From Lewinellaceae bacterium (GTDB taxonomy: Bacteria; Bacteroidota; Bacteroidia; Chitinophagales; Saprospiraceae): a stretch of 64,000 nucleotides of DNA. Numbering within the stretch: position 1 is the first letter of the stretch; each line of letters starts with the position of its first letter. The notes beneath the pieces were generated by a model. It searched no databases, was not told where the DNA came from, and was given only the letters and a program-made list of their open reading frames with translations. Location: positions 186,001 to 250,000 of the forward strand of contig JACJXZ010000004.1 in assembly GCA_020636375.1 (NCBI GenBank), written 5' to 3'. A program made the position numbers and the translations under genes. Below, piece after piece: positions 53,101 through 61,159 of the stretch.

Positions 53101-55809
53101 ATCACGATCGAGCTGCGCGTGCGCGACACGGACGGCAACGAGAACATCTGCTGGCTGGACATCGTGCCGGAAGAGAAGGTGAAGCCGTTCTGCTACGCGC
53201 CGCACCCGGTAATGATCGACTGCGACGACCTGCCCTACAGCTTTGACGCTACCGACACGCTGCAGCTGCAGCAGCTGTTCGGCGACGCCACTTCCGAGGA
53301 CAACTGCGGCTCCTGGGAGCGCGAGCTGCCGCCGGTGCCGGACCTGGAGTGCGGCTTCGGCACGATCATCCGCCGCTTCAAGGCGTTTGATATCAACGGC
53401 AACGAGAGCGTCAACCTGTGCACGCAGGTAGTGACGATCAAGGAAGTGCACAACTTCGAGATCAAGTTCCCGGCCGACGCCGAAGCCATCTGCGGCGTGG
53501 CGGACCCGGACAGCGTAACCTATACGGAGATCGGCTGCGACCTGCTGGCCGTGAACCATACCGACGAAGTGTTCTCGGCCTCTGGCGACGAGTGCTACAA
53601 GATCTTCCGCAAGTGGAAGGTGATCAACTGGTGCCAGTTCGACGAAAACCAGGACCCGCTGGTGATCGGCCGCGACGAAGACTGCGACGGCCGGCCCGGC
53701 GACGAGTGCGTATACGTGCTGCACCGCCCCGGCGGCAAGAACTACATCGACCGGGACGACGACGAGACCGAGCCGAACAACGTGCCCCTGGCCTTCCAGA
53801 ACATCTGCAACGGGATCGACGACTTCTGGCGCAAGGTGGACTACGACGGCGGCCAGTACGAATACACCCAGATCATCAAGGTATACGACGACATCGACCC
53901 GGAGATCAGCGCGGACCCGCAGGACTTCTGCTCGTACGACAACGTGAACTGCACGGGCCTGGTAGGGCTGCCGTTCCGCGTCGACGAGAACTGCACGCCG
54001 GACGACCTGACGATCAAGGTGTTCCTGGACGCTGGCGCCGACGGCACCATCGACTTCGACCTCCTGGACCTGACGGACGGGGCGTTCGACGACTTCACGC
54101 TGACGGGCGCTTATCCGGACTACCAGCTCAACGGGCGCTTCCCGATCGGCTGCCACGCGTTCGAAGTGCACGTCAAGGACGGCTGCGGCAACGTCAACAG
54201 CGAGCTGCTGGATTTCTGCGTAGTGGACTGCAAGGCGCCGTCGCCGGTATGCATCAACGGCCTGGCCATCGAGCTGATGCCGGTAGACTTTGACGGGGAC
54301 GACGTTCCGGACAGCGGCCAGATGGCGATCTGGGCGAACGACTTCGTGGTCTCGCCGATGGCAGACTGCACCGGCCCGGTAACCTACTCGATCAACCGGG
54401 CGGGCGACGATCCCAACGTAGACTCCACGGGCATCGTGCTGACGTGCGCGGACACGGGCACGCTGGTAGTGGAAATCTGGGCTTATGACCAGACGGGCAA
54501 CGCGGACTTCTGCGAGACGTACATCCTGGTACAGGACAACATGGGCCTGTGCGGGCCGGATTCCCTGACAGTCGGCATCTCCGGCGCCATAGCTACCGAA
54601 GCGGGCGCTGGCGTGCAGGACGTAGAGGTGCGCCTCTCGGGCCAGGGCAACGACGTGGAGACGACCGACGCGAACGGCCTGTACAGCTTTGCGGGCCTGC
54701 GCGAGGGCTACGACTACACGGTGACGCCGGAGCTGGACGCGAACTACCTCAACGGGGTATCGACCTTCGACCTGGTGCTGATCAGCAAGCACATCCTGGG
54801 CGTGCAGCCGCTGGGCAGCCCGTACCAGATGATCGCGGCGGACGTGAACAACAGCCGCTCGATCACGACGCTGGACCTGATCCAGCTGCGCAAGCTGATC
54901 CTGTCGATCGACACGGAATTCGAGAACAACACGAGCTGGCGCTTCGTAGAGGCCGCCTATGTGTTCCCGAACCCGGCCAACCCGTGGTTTGAGGAGTTCC
55001 CCGAAGTGGTGAATATCAACAACCTGCCGGCGGCAAGCATCGACAACGCCAACTTCGTAGGCGTGAAGGTGGGCGACGTGAACGGCGACGCCCAGGCCAA
55101 CGCGCTGGCGCGGGTACAGGGCCGCACCCAGCAAGGCGCTCTGGTGTTCAACGTAGAAGAAGCCAGCCTGAAGGCGGGCGGCGAGTACGCCGTGGCGTTC
55201 TCTTCTGCGGAAATGGCTAACATCGAAGGCTACCAGGCCACCTTGTCGTTCGACGTTAAGGCGCTGGAGCTGGTGGACATCGTGCCGGGCGCAGCTACGC
55301 AGGACAACTTCGGCCTGTCGTACGTAAGCGAAGGCTTGATAACGACGAGCTGGAACCAGGCAGCGAACAGCGAATTGCGAAACGCGAACACCGCGTTGTT
55401 CAGCCTGGTGTTCCGCGCCAAAGCGGACGCGCAGCTTAGCGAGCTCCTGAGCGTGAACTCCCGCGTGACGAAGGCCGAAGCGTACAACGTCGACGGCAGC
55501 TACATGGGCGTCGAGGTGGCGTTCAGCGGCCAGGCAAGCGTTGCGGGCACGTTCGAGCTGTACCAGAACACGCCGAACCCGTTCAAGGGCGAGACGCTAA
55601 TCGGCTTCAACCTGCCGTCTGACGACAAGGTGACGCTGACGGTCAGCGACGTGACGGGCAGGGTGCTGCGGCTGGCGCGCATGGACGGCGTGAAGGGGTA
55701 CAACAACATCGCGTTGAGCTCCCACACGCTGCCGGCAACCGGCGTGCTGTACTACACCGTAGAGACGTCAGAATACACTGCGACCAGGAAGATGGTTATC
55801 ATCGAATAA
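50107..55809 (+). CDS. Giant secreted Cys-rich protein with dockerin-like, cohesin-like and T9SS domains, copy 2
   Basis: A 1900-residue exported protein. Signal peptide (LLLAFGLMGAQQSFA); about 40-225 Ig-like/HYR-type with paired Cys (DPCDQDPALVAFEVTVTDDC); about 230-400 a Gly/Asn-rich beta-sandwich that differs between copies; about 430-1470 further Cys-rich modules, with recurrent TDNCSDWEV and CxDxxGN words. About 1480-1545 is carboxypeptidase-regulatory-like; 1548-1610 dockerin-like, with two similar halves (LNGVSTFDLVLISKHILG, then ADVNNSRSITTLDLIQLRKL) and VGDVNGDAQANA near 1654; 1676-1812 cohesin-like (GALVFNVEEASLKAGGEYAV); 1813-1900 T9SS type A tail. Predicted T9SS cargo on the cell surface, probably adhesive or scaffold-forming. 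Start ATG gives a normal signal. Strongly biased to G/C-ended codons from about 51290 on. Confidence 0.88.
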   Translation: MERTNFTFVSLPHWLRAAALLLAFGLMGAQQSFAQGPCADDQWAPVIVYPSQDIVVTLDPCDQDPALVAFEVTVTDDCDGDHFPAAPGDPVTPGSEFTVSVFSGPGLATVFSAGGDRFIGAFEPGTYQVQISAEDAAGNFRDEDFLVVVLQDDPPPTNLICNYQVNATLDANCQRFITADMVLEGDFGCAQESDFRVSIVTDDDPTNGNILDGCGQFIYEVTYAGPDVTGPPQGGGSGGTFSGFTGPFAPANWDITVMTMGPTNTITVAHDANTLRLSADGTPGLDNDDQTIYSITFPVPGQLSFDYEYLVENLGGEFDVILVDLNNNTIINLDFGNNNQVNTGSGSINQAVNANSMLVIDFFSDGTASSGNITFLELTNWLFQGAGSGDDDFFAPFFNWEDCWGYINGEDKTAPDVDCPDDTDEGTAILDCFTQTGTLEDGDLEMEPLNFSCFIDGGGTTSSLDAGVHYYDLIPFQVDRTDYYTILVSDDFGSTIDESAIALFQGGFNPSNPCENIIAFQDEPIDDVTPPLANDEPYIRISLPLIAGETYYLWVAADDDISGPAGAGDYTVDICPDENGRVGLFETSTVLNPQTWEPMVINTTVLWPRRDVSLTLPLYCEDFDLIFNNPASLAVTGSPTGSDNCGGVNVSFVDTYSSAGDCAPIVITRRFTTTDDKGNSTSCTQVITLNRPSDLDVEFPPRTVPIECDEQFATLPNGNPDPSVTGYPFIVTVSGIFNLADDYCNIGASFVDRARVNVCDGAFKFVRDWTVIDWCDGDNIATDAQVIKVGDYTPPTVVCPGQDYDWDGDLDPLVFSVSPFGCTASFSTPLPDVTDNCSDWEVHTEIVTEVEVDVVNQYGQVTGTRTDTVVVRVIPWNAPTRLVSGIPAGDHYFRYTVEDGCGNKVIKYCPFSVRDLVEPTAICDDDLTVSIGGADFARIYATDVDEGSNDNCGEVSLAVRRTGVVLDQFGRVIPFICGNQVSPWGPFVDFYCCDVGRTITIELRVRDTDGNENICWLDIVPEEKVKPFCYAPHPVMIDCDDLPYSFDATDTLQLQQLFGDATSEDNCGSWERELPPVPDLECGFGTIIRRFKAFDINGNESVNLCTQVVTIKEVHNFEIKFPADAEAICGVADPDSVTYTEIGCDLLAVNHTDEVFSASGDECYKIFRKWKVINWCQFDENQDPLVIGRDEDCDGRPGDECVYVLHRPGGKNYIDRDDDETEPNNVPLAFQNICNGIDDFWRKVDYDGGQYEYTQIIKVYDDIDPEISADPQDFCSYDNVNCTGLVGLPFRVDENCTPDDLTIKVFLDAGADGTIDFDLLDLTDGAFDDFTLTGAYPDYQLNGRFPIGCHAFEVHVKDGCGNVNSELLDFCVVDCKAPSPVCINGLAIELMPVDFDGDDVPDSGQMAIWANDFVVSPMADCTGPVTYSINRAGDDPNVDSTGIVLTCADTGTLVVEIWAYDQTGNADFCETYILVQDNMGLCGPDSLTVGISGAIATEAGAGVQDVEVRLSGQGNDVETTDANGLYSFAGLREGYDYTVTPELDANYLNGVSTFDLVLISKHILGVQPLGSPYQMIAADVNNSRSITTLDLIQLRKLILSIDTEFENNTSWRFVEAAYVFPNPANPWFEEFPEVVNINNLPAASIDNANFVGVKVGDVNGDAQANALARVQGRTQQGALVFNVEEASLKAGGEYAVAFSSAEMANIEGYQATLSFDVKALELVDIVPGAATQDNFGLSYVSEGLITTSWNQAANSELRNANTALFSLVFRAKADAQLSELLSVNSRVTKAEAYNVDGSYMGVEVAFSGQASVAGTFELYQNTPNPFKGETLIGFNLPSDDKVTLTVSDVTGRVLRLARMDGVKGYNNIALSSHTLPATGVLYYTVETSEYTATRKMVIIE

Positions 55810-55864
55810 CCGGGCGGGCCACCCGTCTTATCTAAGCCGGGTAAACTTTTAAGTGGCCCGTACC

Positions 55865-55910
55865 AAAAAAGGCCGGGTAGCCCATCAAGGGCTGCCCGGC
55901 CTTTTGTTTT
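55865..55910 (+). terminator. Terminator of giant gene copy 2
   Basis: AAAAGGCCGGGTAGCCC, loop ATCAA, then GGGCTGCCCGGCCTTTT and GTTTT. Same element as at 49419, about 55 bases after the stop. Confidence 0.85.
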
Positions 55911-55977
55911 GTACGGATTTGTACTGCTTCAAACGATCCAATAAGGAAATGAGGAGTTTATATCCGGTTTCCTGGTT

Positions 55978-56205
55978 TCAGTATTCACCCAGCCCCTCTT
56001 CCCCTTTAAAATCACTTTGCGCGATGTAAAGGATCAGGATGCCGGCAATGATCATGACGAGCTTGGCGACGAAGCCAAAGAGCCGGCCGAAAGAATCGAG
56101 CCAGGTCAGGAATGAGAACTGTACGCCTACGAGGCTAAGGACGATAGAGAGAAAGCCGATACCGGCCACAATAACCCCGAGGAGAGACAAAACACCTTTA
56201 TTCAT
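55978..56205 (-). CDS. Small membrane protein of unknown function
   Basis: A 75-residue protein with two hydrophobic helices, about residues 5-27 (VLSLLGVIVAGIGFLSIVLS) and 41-62 (RLFGFVAKLVMIIAGILILY), and an acidic tail (DFKGEEGLGEY). No motif. ATG at 56205 gives MNKGVLSLLG. It lies convergent to copy 2 and divergent from the HMG-CoA lyase gene. Short integral membrane proteins of this kind are common hypotheticals in the phylum. Confidence 0.65.
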   Translation of the reverse strand: MNKGVLSLLGVIVAGIGFLSIVLSLVGVQFSFLTWLDSFGRLFGFVAKLVMIIAGILILYIAQSDFKGEEGLGEY

Positions 56206-56311
56206 GAGTTTTTGGATAAAACATCATTGAAAATTGATAGTTTATACTATATACGTATTTAGTAGTGATTAAAAAATAACTTTAAAGGATTACTTAAAGC
56301 GCTAACCATTC

Positions 56312-57160
56312 ATGGTCAAAGTAATTGAATGCCCGCGGGATGCGATGCAGGGCATAAAAGAATTCATCCCGACGGAAAAGAAAGCTGCTTACATCAACAA
56401 GTTGCTCAGGGCCAATTTTGATACCATTGATTTCGGAAGCTTTGTGTCTCCCAAGGCCATTCCACAGATGAGGGACACAGCGGAGGTACTCGGCCGGCTC
56501 CATCTGAGCGACTCCCGATCCAAATTACTGGCCATTGTGGCCAACCGGCGAGGGGCAAATGATGCTGTTCAATTCGACGAGATCGCTTATCTGGGTTATC
56601 CTTTTTCCATTTCCGAAACCTTTCAGTTGCGCAACACCAATGCCACCATTGAAGAATCAGCCGGGCGGGTAGGGCAAATCCAGGACATTTGCCTGGCGCA
56701 TGGCAAGCAATTGGTGGTGTACATTTCGATGGGTTTCGGCAACCCCTACGGGGACCCGTGGAATGTGGAAATTGTTCAACGCTGGGCCGGCCGTCTGGCG
56801 GAAATGGGCATCACCATCCTTCAATTATCGGATACGATCGGGGTAGCCAGCCCGGAGAGCATCAGCTATTTGTTCAGCGACCTTATTCCTGCCTATCCCG
56901 ATGTTGAATTCGGAGCTCATTTCCACACCGTTCCGGACAAGTGGAAGGAGAAGGTGGCAACCGCTTATCAATATGGGTGCCGCCGGTTTGACGGAGCGGT
57001 AAAGGGATTTGGCGGTTGCCCGATGGCCAAAGACGACCTGACCGGCAATATGCCGACGGAGAATATGCTGTTCTACTTCCTGGATGAAGGTATAGATACC
57101 GGAGTAGACCTGGATGCCTTCCGGGAGGCGATGGCAATGGCGGGCAGTGTGTTTCCGTAG
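56312..57160 (+). CDS. Hydroxymethylglutaryl-CoA lyase
   Basis: A 282-residue TIM-barrel enzyme of the HMGL family that splits HMG-CoA to acetyl-CoA and acetoacetate in leucine breakdown. VIECPRDAMQGIKEFIPTEK (about 4-23; the usual form is EVxPRDGLQ), FDTIDFGSFVSPKAIPQMRD (near 36-55), ILQLSDTIGVASPESI, the metal ligands in FGAHFHTVPDKWKEKV (near 195-210), and the catalytic Cys loop VKGFGGCPMAKDDLTGN (near 231-247) are in order. ATG 56312 starts the family sequence directly. Confidence 0.9.
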   Translation: MVKVIECPRDAMQGIKEFIPTEKKAAYINKLLRANFDTIDFGSFVSPKAIPQMRDTAEVLGRLHLSDSRSKLLAIVANRRGANDAVQFDEIAYLGYPFSISETFQLRNTNATIEESAGRVGQIQDICLAHGKQLVVYISMGFGNPYGDPWNVEIVQRWAGRLAEMGITILQLSDTIGVASPESISYLFSDLIPAYPDVEFGAHFHTVPDKWKEKVATAYQYGCRRFDGAVKGFGGCPMAKDDLTGNMPTENMLFYFLDEGIDTGVDLDAFREAMAMAGSVFP

Positions 57161-57235
57161 TGCCGGAGCGGGGGGGCATGGGTTCACTGTTTCACCGACC
57201 CATGAAACAATGAACCCATGAAACAGTGAAACAAT

Positions 57236-57275
57236 AAAAAAACCCCTCCGACGATTGAAGGAGGGGTTTTTTTGT
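57236..57275. terminator. Bidirectional terminator between HMG-CoA lyase and groEL
   Basis: AAAAACCCCTCC, loop GACGATTGAA, GGAGGGGTTTTTTT. A run of A on the left and T on the right means it can end both the HMG-CoA lyase transcript (plus) and groEL (minus, stop at 57278). Confidence 0.9.
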
Positions 57276-57277
57276 GA

Positions 57278-58915
57278 TTACATCATGCCGGGCATGCCGC
57301 CGCCGGGCATACCTGCCGGCATGCCGGCGTCTTCTTTTTCCGGCTTGTCATTGATGACGCATTCGGTCGTCAGGACCATACCGGCGATCGAACCGGCATT
57401 TTCCAGGGCGATGCGGGTAACTTTGGTCGGATCGATGACCCCGGCCTGCTTGAGGTCTTCGAAAGTATCGGTGCGGGCGTTGTAGCCGAAGCTTCCCTTT
57501 TCGCCCAGCACCCGTTGCAGGACGACGGAGCCTTCGACCCCTGCATTATCGGCGATGATGCGAAGCGGCGCTTCCAGGGATTTCTTGACGATCTGCACGC
57601 CGATCTTTTCGTCTTCGTTAGCCCCTTCGACTTTGCTGAGGCATTCCATGGCGCGCACCAGGGCTACGCCGCCTCCGGCGACGATCCCCTCTTCTACCGC
57701 TGCGCGGGTGGCGTGCAGGGCATCATCGACACGGTCCTTTTTTTCCTTCATTTCCACTTCAGTCGCGGCGCCGATGTAGAGGACGGCAACCCCACCGGAG
57801 AGTTTGGCCAGGCGCTCCTGCAGCTTTTCCCGGTCGTAGTCGGAAGTGGTAGATTCGATCTGTGCCTTGATCTGGTTGATCCGGGCCTGGATTTGTTCTT
57901 CGTTGCCGCCGCCGTTGACGATGGTCGTGTTATCCTTGTCAACCGTGATCTTTTCTGCGCGGCCGAGGTGTTCCATGCCGGCATTTTCGAGCTTGTAGCC
58001 TTTCTCTTCGCTGATCACCGTGCCGCCGGTCAGGATGGCGATGTCCTCCAGCATAGCTTTGCGGCGGTCGCCGAAGCCGGGCGCTTTAACGGCCACGACC
58101 TTCAGCTGGGCGCGAAGGCGGTTGACGACCAGCACGCCGAGGGCCTGGCTTTCAATATCTTCGGCAATGATCAACAGGGGGCGGCCCGACTGAACGACTT
58201 TCTCCAGGATGGGGACGATGTCCTGCATGTTGGAGATTTTCTTGTCGTGGATGAGGATGAAAGGGTTTTCGTAATCCGTGACCATGTTCTCGGTATCGGT
58301 CACGAAGTAAGGAGAGAGGTAGCCGCGGTCGAACTGCATGCCAAGAACTTCCTCCATATAGGTATCCGTACCTTTGGATTCTTCCACTGTGATGACCCCG
58401 TCCTTGGACACACGCTTCATAGCGTCGGCGATGAGGCTGCCGATCTCTTCGTCGTTGTTGGCGGAAATGGCTCCGACCTGTTTGATCTTTTCAAAATCGT
58501 CGCCGATCACCTCGGATTGTTTCTGAAGGTCTTCGATCACAGCGCGGACGGCTTTGTCCATGCCGCGTTTGAGGTCCATGGGGTTGGCGCCGGCGGTGAC
58601 GTTTTTCAGGCCGGCGTTGATCATGGCCTGTGCCAGGACGGTGGCGGTGGTGGTGCCGTCGCCGGCGATGTCGGCCGTTTTGGAGGCTACTTCTTTCACC
58701 ATCTGGGCACCCATGTTCTCAACGGGATCTTCCAGTTCGATCTCTTTGGCGACGGTGACGCCATCTTTCGTGATCTGCGGGGGGCCGAAGCTCTTCTGGA
58801 TCACGACATTGCGGCCCTTGGGGCCGAGGGTCACTTTTACGGCATTGGACAGCGCGTCGACCCCTGACCGCAGTTTTTCTCTTGCATTTCTATCAAAGCT
58901 AATTTCTTTAGCCAT
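57278..58915 (-). CDS. groEL: Chaperonin GroEL
   Basis: A 545-residue ring chaperone that folds proteins with GroES and ATP. KEISFDRNAREKLRSGVDAL starts it; LGPKGRNVVIQKSFGPPQIT (about 29-48), AGDGTTTATVLAQAMI (near 85-100, with the catalytic Asp), VEEGIVAGGGVALVRAMECL (near 406) and the typical Gly-Met tail (AGMPAGMPGGGMPGMM) are there. Full length. It lies 55 bases behind groES on the minus strand, one operon. No CIRCE operator (GCACTC) is visible upstream. Confidence 0.97.
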   Translation of the reverse strand: MAKEISFDRNAREKLRSGVDALSNAVKVTLGPKGRNVVIQKSFGPPQITKDGVTVAKEIELEDPVENMGAQMVKEVASKTADIAGDGTTTATVLAQAMINAGLKNVTAGANPMDLKRGMDKAVRAVIEDLQKQSEVIGDDFEKIKQVGAISANNDEEIGSLIADAMKRVSKDGVITVEESKGTDTYMEEVLGMQFDRGYLSPYFVTDTENMVTDYENPFILIHDKKISNMQDIVPILEKVVQSGRPLLIIAEDIESQALGVLVVNRLRAQLKVVAVKAPGFGDRRKAMLEDIAILTGGTVISEEKGYKLENAGMEHLGRAEKITVDKDNTTIVNGGGNEEQIQARINQIKAQIESTTSDYDREKLQERLAKLSGGVAVLYIGAATEVEMKEKKDRVDDALHATRAAVEEGIVAGGGVALVRAMECLSKVEGANEDEKIGVQIVKKSLEAPLRIIADNAGVEGSVVLQRVLGEKGSFGYNARTDTFEDLKQAGVIDPTKVTRIALENAGSIAGMVLTTECVINDKPEKEDAGMPAGMPGGGMPGMM

Positions 58916-58970
58916 TTCAGGTTGGATTTTTTTGTTTTGGAAAATTTAAAATCACCGGGCAGGCAGCAGC

Positions 58971-59246
58971 TTATTCATTACCTTCCAGGACCACCAGGAT
59001 GTCGTCTTCCCGCATGATCAGGTAATCCTGTCCTTCGAAGTGTAATTCCTGGCCGGCGTATTTGCCATAGAGGACAATATCGCCAACCTGTACGGTCATG
59101 AGGTTGCCATCTTTTCCCGGGCCGACGGCCACGACTTTCCCCCGTTGGGGTTTTTCCTTGGCGGTGTCCGGGATGATGATCCCACCTTTGGTCTTTTCTT
59201 CAGCCGGAGCAGGCTGGACGACTACTCTGTCGTTGATGGGCTTCAT
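58971..59246 (-). CDS. groES: Co-chaperonin GroES
   Basis: A 91-residue lid subunit for GroEL. MKPINDRVVVQPAPAEEKTK starts it; GGIIIPDTAKEKPQRGKVVA (about 21-40), a mobile loop with GG, and VGDIVLYGKYAGQELHFEGQ (near 55-74) and DYLIMREDDILVVLEGNE at the end are standard. Length normal. First gene of the groES-groEL pair; no clear TAnnTTTG box upstream in the 247 bases before the secG terminator. Confidence 0.97.
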   Translation of the reverse strand: MKPINDRVVVQPAPAEEKTKGGIIIPDTAKEKPQRGKVVAVGPGKDGNLMTVQVGDIVLYGKYAGQELHFEGQDYLIMREDDILVVLEGNE

Positions 59247-59440
59247 AGTTACGAGCTTTTATGGTTCAGTTTTGTTAAACGAAAAAATGTGCTTCCTGAG
59301 AACGTTACAGGAAATCAATCATCCTCTATCATACGGTATGCCAAAGTGAATTTCATGACAATATTGCAGGTTTTTCCGCCAATAAGCAGGGCATACGGTT
59401 TTTCGGCCAGGGAGATTGACAAATTGACAAACGGGGAAAG

Positions 59441-59473
59441 AAAAAAGGCCTGGAGGTTTTCCTCAGGCCTTTT
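59441..59473 (-). terminator. Terminator of secG
   Basis: On the minus strand: AAAAGGCCTGAGG, loop AAAA, CCTCCAGGCCTTTTTT. A GC stem with T run, 20 bases after the secG stop at 59493. Confidence 0.85.
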
Positions 59474-59492
59474 CCGGTGAGCGGGCGTATGG

Positions 59493-59756
59493 TCACTGCG
59501 ACAATAAGGGGTCGACCGCCTCTGTGCCGCCGCCAACCATCAGCGCCGTGATGATACAAAGCACGCCCAGGGCGATAGCCAGGTACCACGTCACTTTTTC
59601 AATGAAGTCGGTGGATTTGGCAGCTCCGAACATCTGGTTGGCTTGTGATCCACCGAAGGTGGAGTCTACACCGCCGCCCTTGGGGTTCTGGATCAACACT
59701 GCGCCCATCAACAAGATACACACCAGGGCGATCAACACGGTCATAGCAGTTAACAT
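59493..59756 (-). CDS. secG: Preprotein translocase subunit SecG
   Basis: An 87-residue membrane subunit that helps SecYEG protein export. First helix MTVLIALVCILLMGAVLIQ (about 5-23), the conserved loop NPKGGGVDSTFGGSQANQMF (about 24-43), then GAAKSTDFIEKVTWYLAIAL and a second helix to about residue 70. Length usual. It lies 11 bases after the TPR-like protein gene, so the two are cotranscribed. Confidence 0.93.
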   Translation of the reverse strand: MLTAMTVLIALVCILLMGAVLIQNPKGGGVDSTFGGSQANQMFGAAKSTDFIEKVTWYLAIALGVLCIITALMVGGGTEAVDPLLSQ

Positions 59757-59767
59757 ATCTTTACGCT

Positions 59768-60976
59768 TTACTTGCTTTTTAAATTTTCGATTTTCTCCGC
59801 AAAGAAACCGCTTTTTTGGGGAAAAACCAACATTAAGGCCTCATACATTTCTATCGCTCTTTGATATTCTCCCTGCGAGGCCAGCAATTCGGCCAGCGTT
59901 TCGGAGAGGATTTCCTTGTTTTCGGTGATGCTTCGAAGGGCGAGCCGGCCGACGCGGGAGGGTTTATTCTTTTTGTTTTTTTTGCGTTTTCTTTTGGACT
60001 CTTCCCGCTTTTTGGATTCCATCAATTCGCCGAGGCGCGTCTGTACGTTTGGCGCCTGGAATTGTTCGACCCAGCTGGTAAAGGATTGTTTGGGCTGGGG
60101 CCTGGGTTTGGAGGAACCGGCGGCCTCTTCTGTTTCCCCGAGGGTGCCGATGGTGAAGACGGGGCGGCTGGGCCGGGCTTGTTTGAGGGCTGCCAGTTCG
60201 GGGTTGAGCAGGGGAGGGCGGTGCCCTTTTTTGCCGGTGCGCTTTATTTTATCTTTTGCCTTTTTCGGCGCGGGAAGGCTGTTGGCAGTGGTTTCTGTCA
60301 GCCCGGCAATGATTTCGGGCAGGCAGGAGAGGGTTTTCACCAACTCCTCGTCCACCCGAAAAGCGGCAGGGGCTGGCTCGGGAGGGGCGGCGTGAAGGGC
60401 AGGCTGCTCGCCGTCAACGGCTTCCGCCCGCCCGGCCTCGGGTTCTTTCTCTTCAGGGTTTTCTTCCTCCCTGGGGGCGAGGCCTGCGCTGATCTCCGGG
60501 AGTTCTTCGAATTCTTCTTCTTCGTCTTCTTCAGGATCAGCAGGCAGCGCCTTTCCGGGTTCGCCTTTCCGGCTCGGGGCCGGTTCCTGTGGCAGGGGGC
60601 CGAACTCGAGGCGGAGGCCTGTTTTTTCCCCGGCGTCCGTTTCCGGCAGGAGGTTTTCTTCCAGTTGCAGGATTTCCAGGCTCTTGAGTTCCAGGAATTC
60701 CTCGCTCAGCATAAAGTTCTCTTCGGCTGCCTCCGTTTTTTTGTCCAGCCTGCGGGACATGAAATACAGGCGCCGGCGGTCGATGCTGTAAGCCGCCGCT
60801 TTCTCCAGGTTCTGCTCCCATTCTCCGGAGCCATCCATGTAGCTTTTCTGAAAGAGTAACAGATGAAGGTTCCGGCAGTAGGGGTACTGCAAAGCGAGGC
60901 TTTTCAGCTCCTGATAAGAGGCCTGATACAACAATGACGGGTCTTCCAGAAACTGGCTGAAATTGTCTGCGTTCAT
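59768..60976 (-). CDS. TPR-like protein with low-complexity charged middle
   Basis: A 402-residue soluble protein. Residues 1-80 are helical (LYQASYQELKSLALQYPYCR, AAAYSIDRRRLYFMSRRLDK), about 90-240 are low-complexity acidic and Pro-rich (DPEEDEEEEFEELPEISAG), about 300-345 are very basic (KREESKRKRKKNKKNK), and the end is a TPR-like helix pair (ASQGEYQRAIEMYEALMLVF, PQKSGFFAEKIENLKSK). Similar proteins occur beside secG in Bacteroidota. Function unknown; no signal or membrane helix. ATG at 60976. Confidence 0.8.
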   Translation of the reverse strand: MNADNFSQFLEDPSLLYQASYQELKSLALQYPYCRNLHLLLFQKSYMDGSGEWEQNLEKAAAYSIDRRRLYFMSRRLDKKTEAAEENFMLSEEFLELKSLEILQLEENLLPETDAGEKTGLRLEFGPLPQEPAPSRKGEPGKALPADPEEDEEEEFEELPEISAGLAPREEENPEEKEPEAGRAEAVDGEQPALHAAPPEPAPAAFRVDEELVKTLSCLPEIIAGLTETTANSLPAPKKAKDKIKRTGKKGHRPPLLNPELAALKQARPSRPVFTIGTLGETEEAAGSSKPRPQPKQSFTSWVEQFQAPNVQTRLGELMESKKREESKRKRKKNKKNKPSRVGRLALRSITENKEILSETLAELLASQGEYQRAIEMYEALMLVFPQKSGFFAEKIENLKSK

Positions 60977-61159
60977 AATCCTGCTGTCTTTCTTTAATTC
61001 GGCGTAGCGCCGGCGTTCCTTTTGCCTTTGAGTGCTATAAGATAAGGAGAATTGGCAAACATGTCAAAGGGGGATGCATGGTTTTACGGGTTGATGGGTT
61101 CATTGTTGCACGGGTTTGTGGGTTCGCTGCAACCATGAGCCGGCAGAACAACGGCTATG

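Noticed and set aside
51565..55134. Antisense open frame of about 1190 codons opposite giant copy 2
   Set aside because: It exists because the sense strand avoids codons whose reverse would be stops; composition is Arg/Val/His-rich without domains, and copy 1 has similar antisense frames.
59247..59440. CIRCE heat-shock operator upstream of groES
   Set aside because: No GCACTC-N9-GAGTGC palindrome in the leader.
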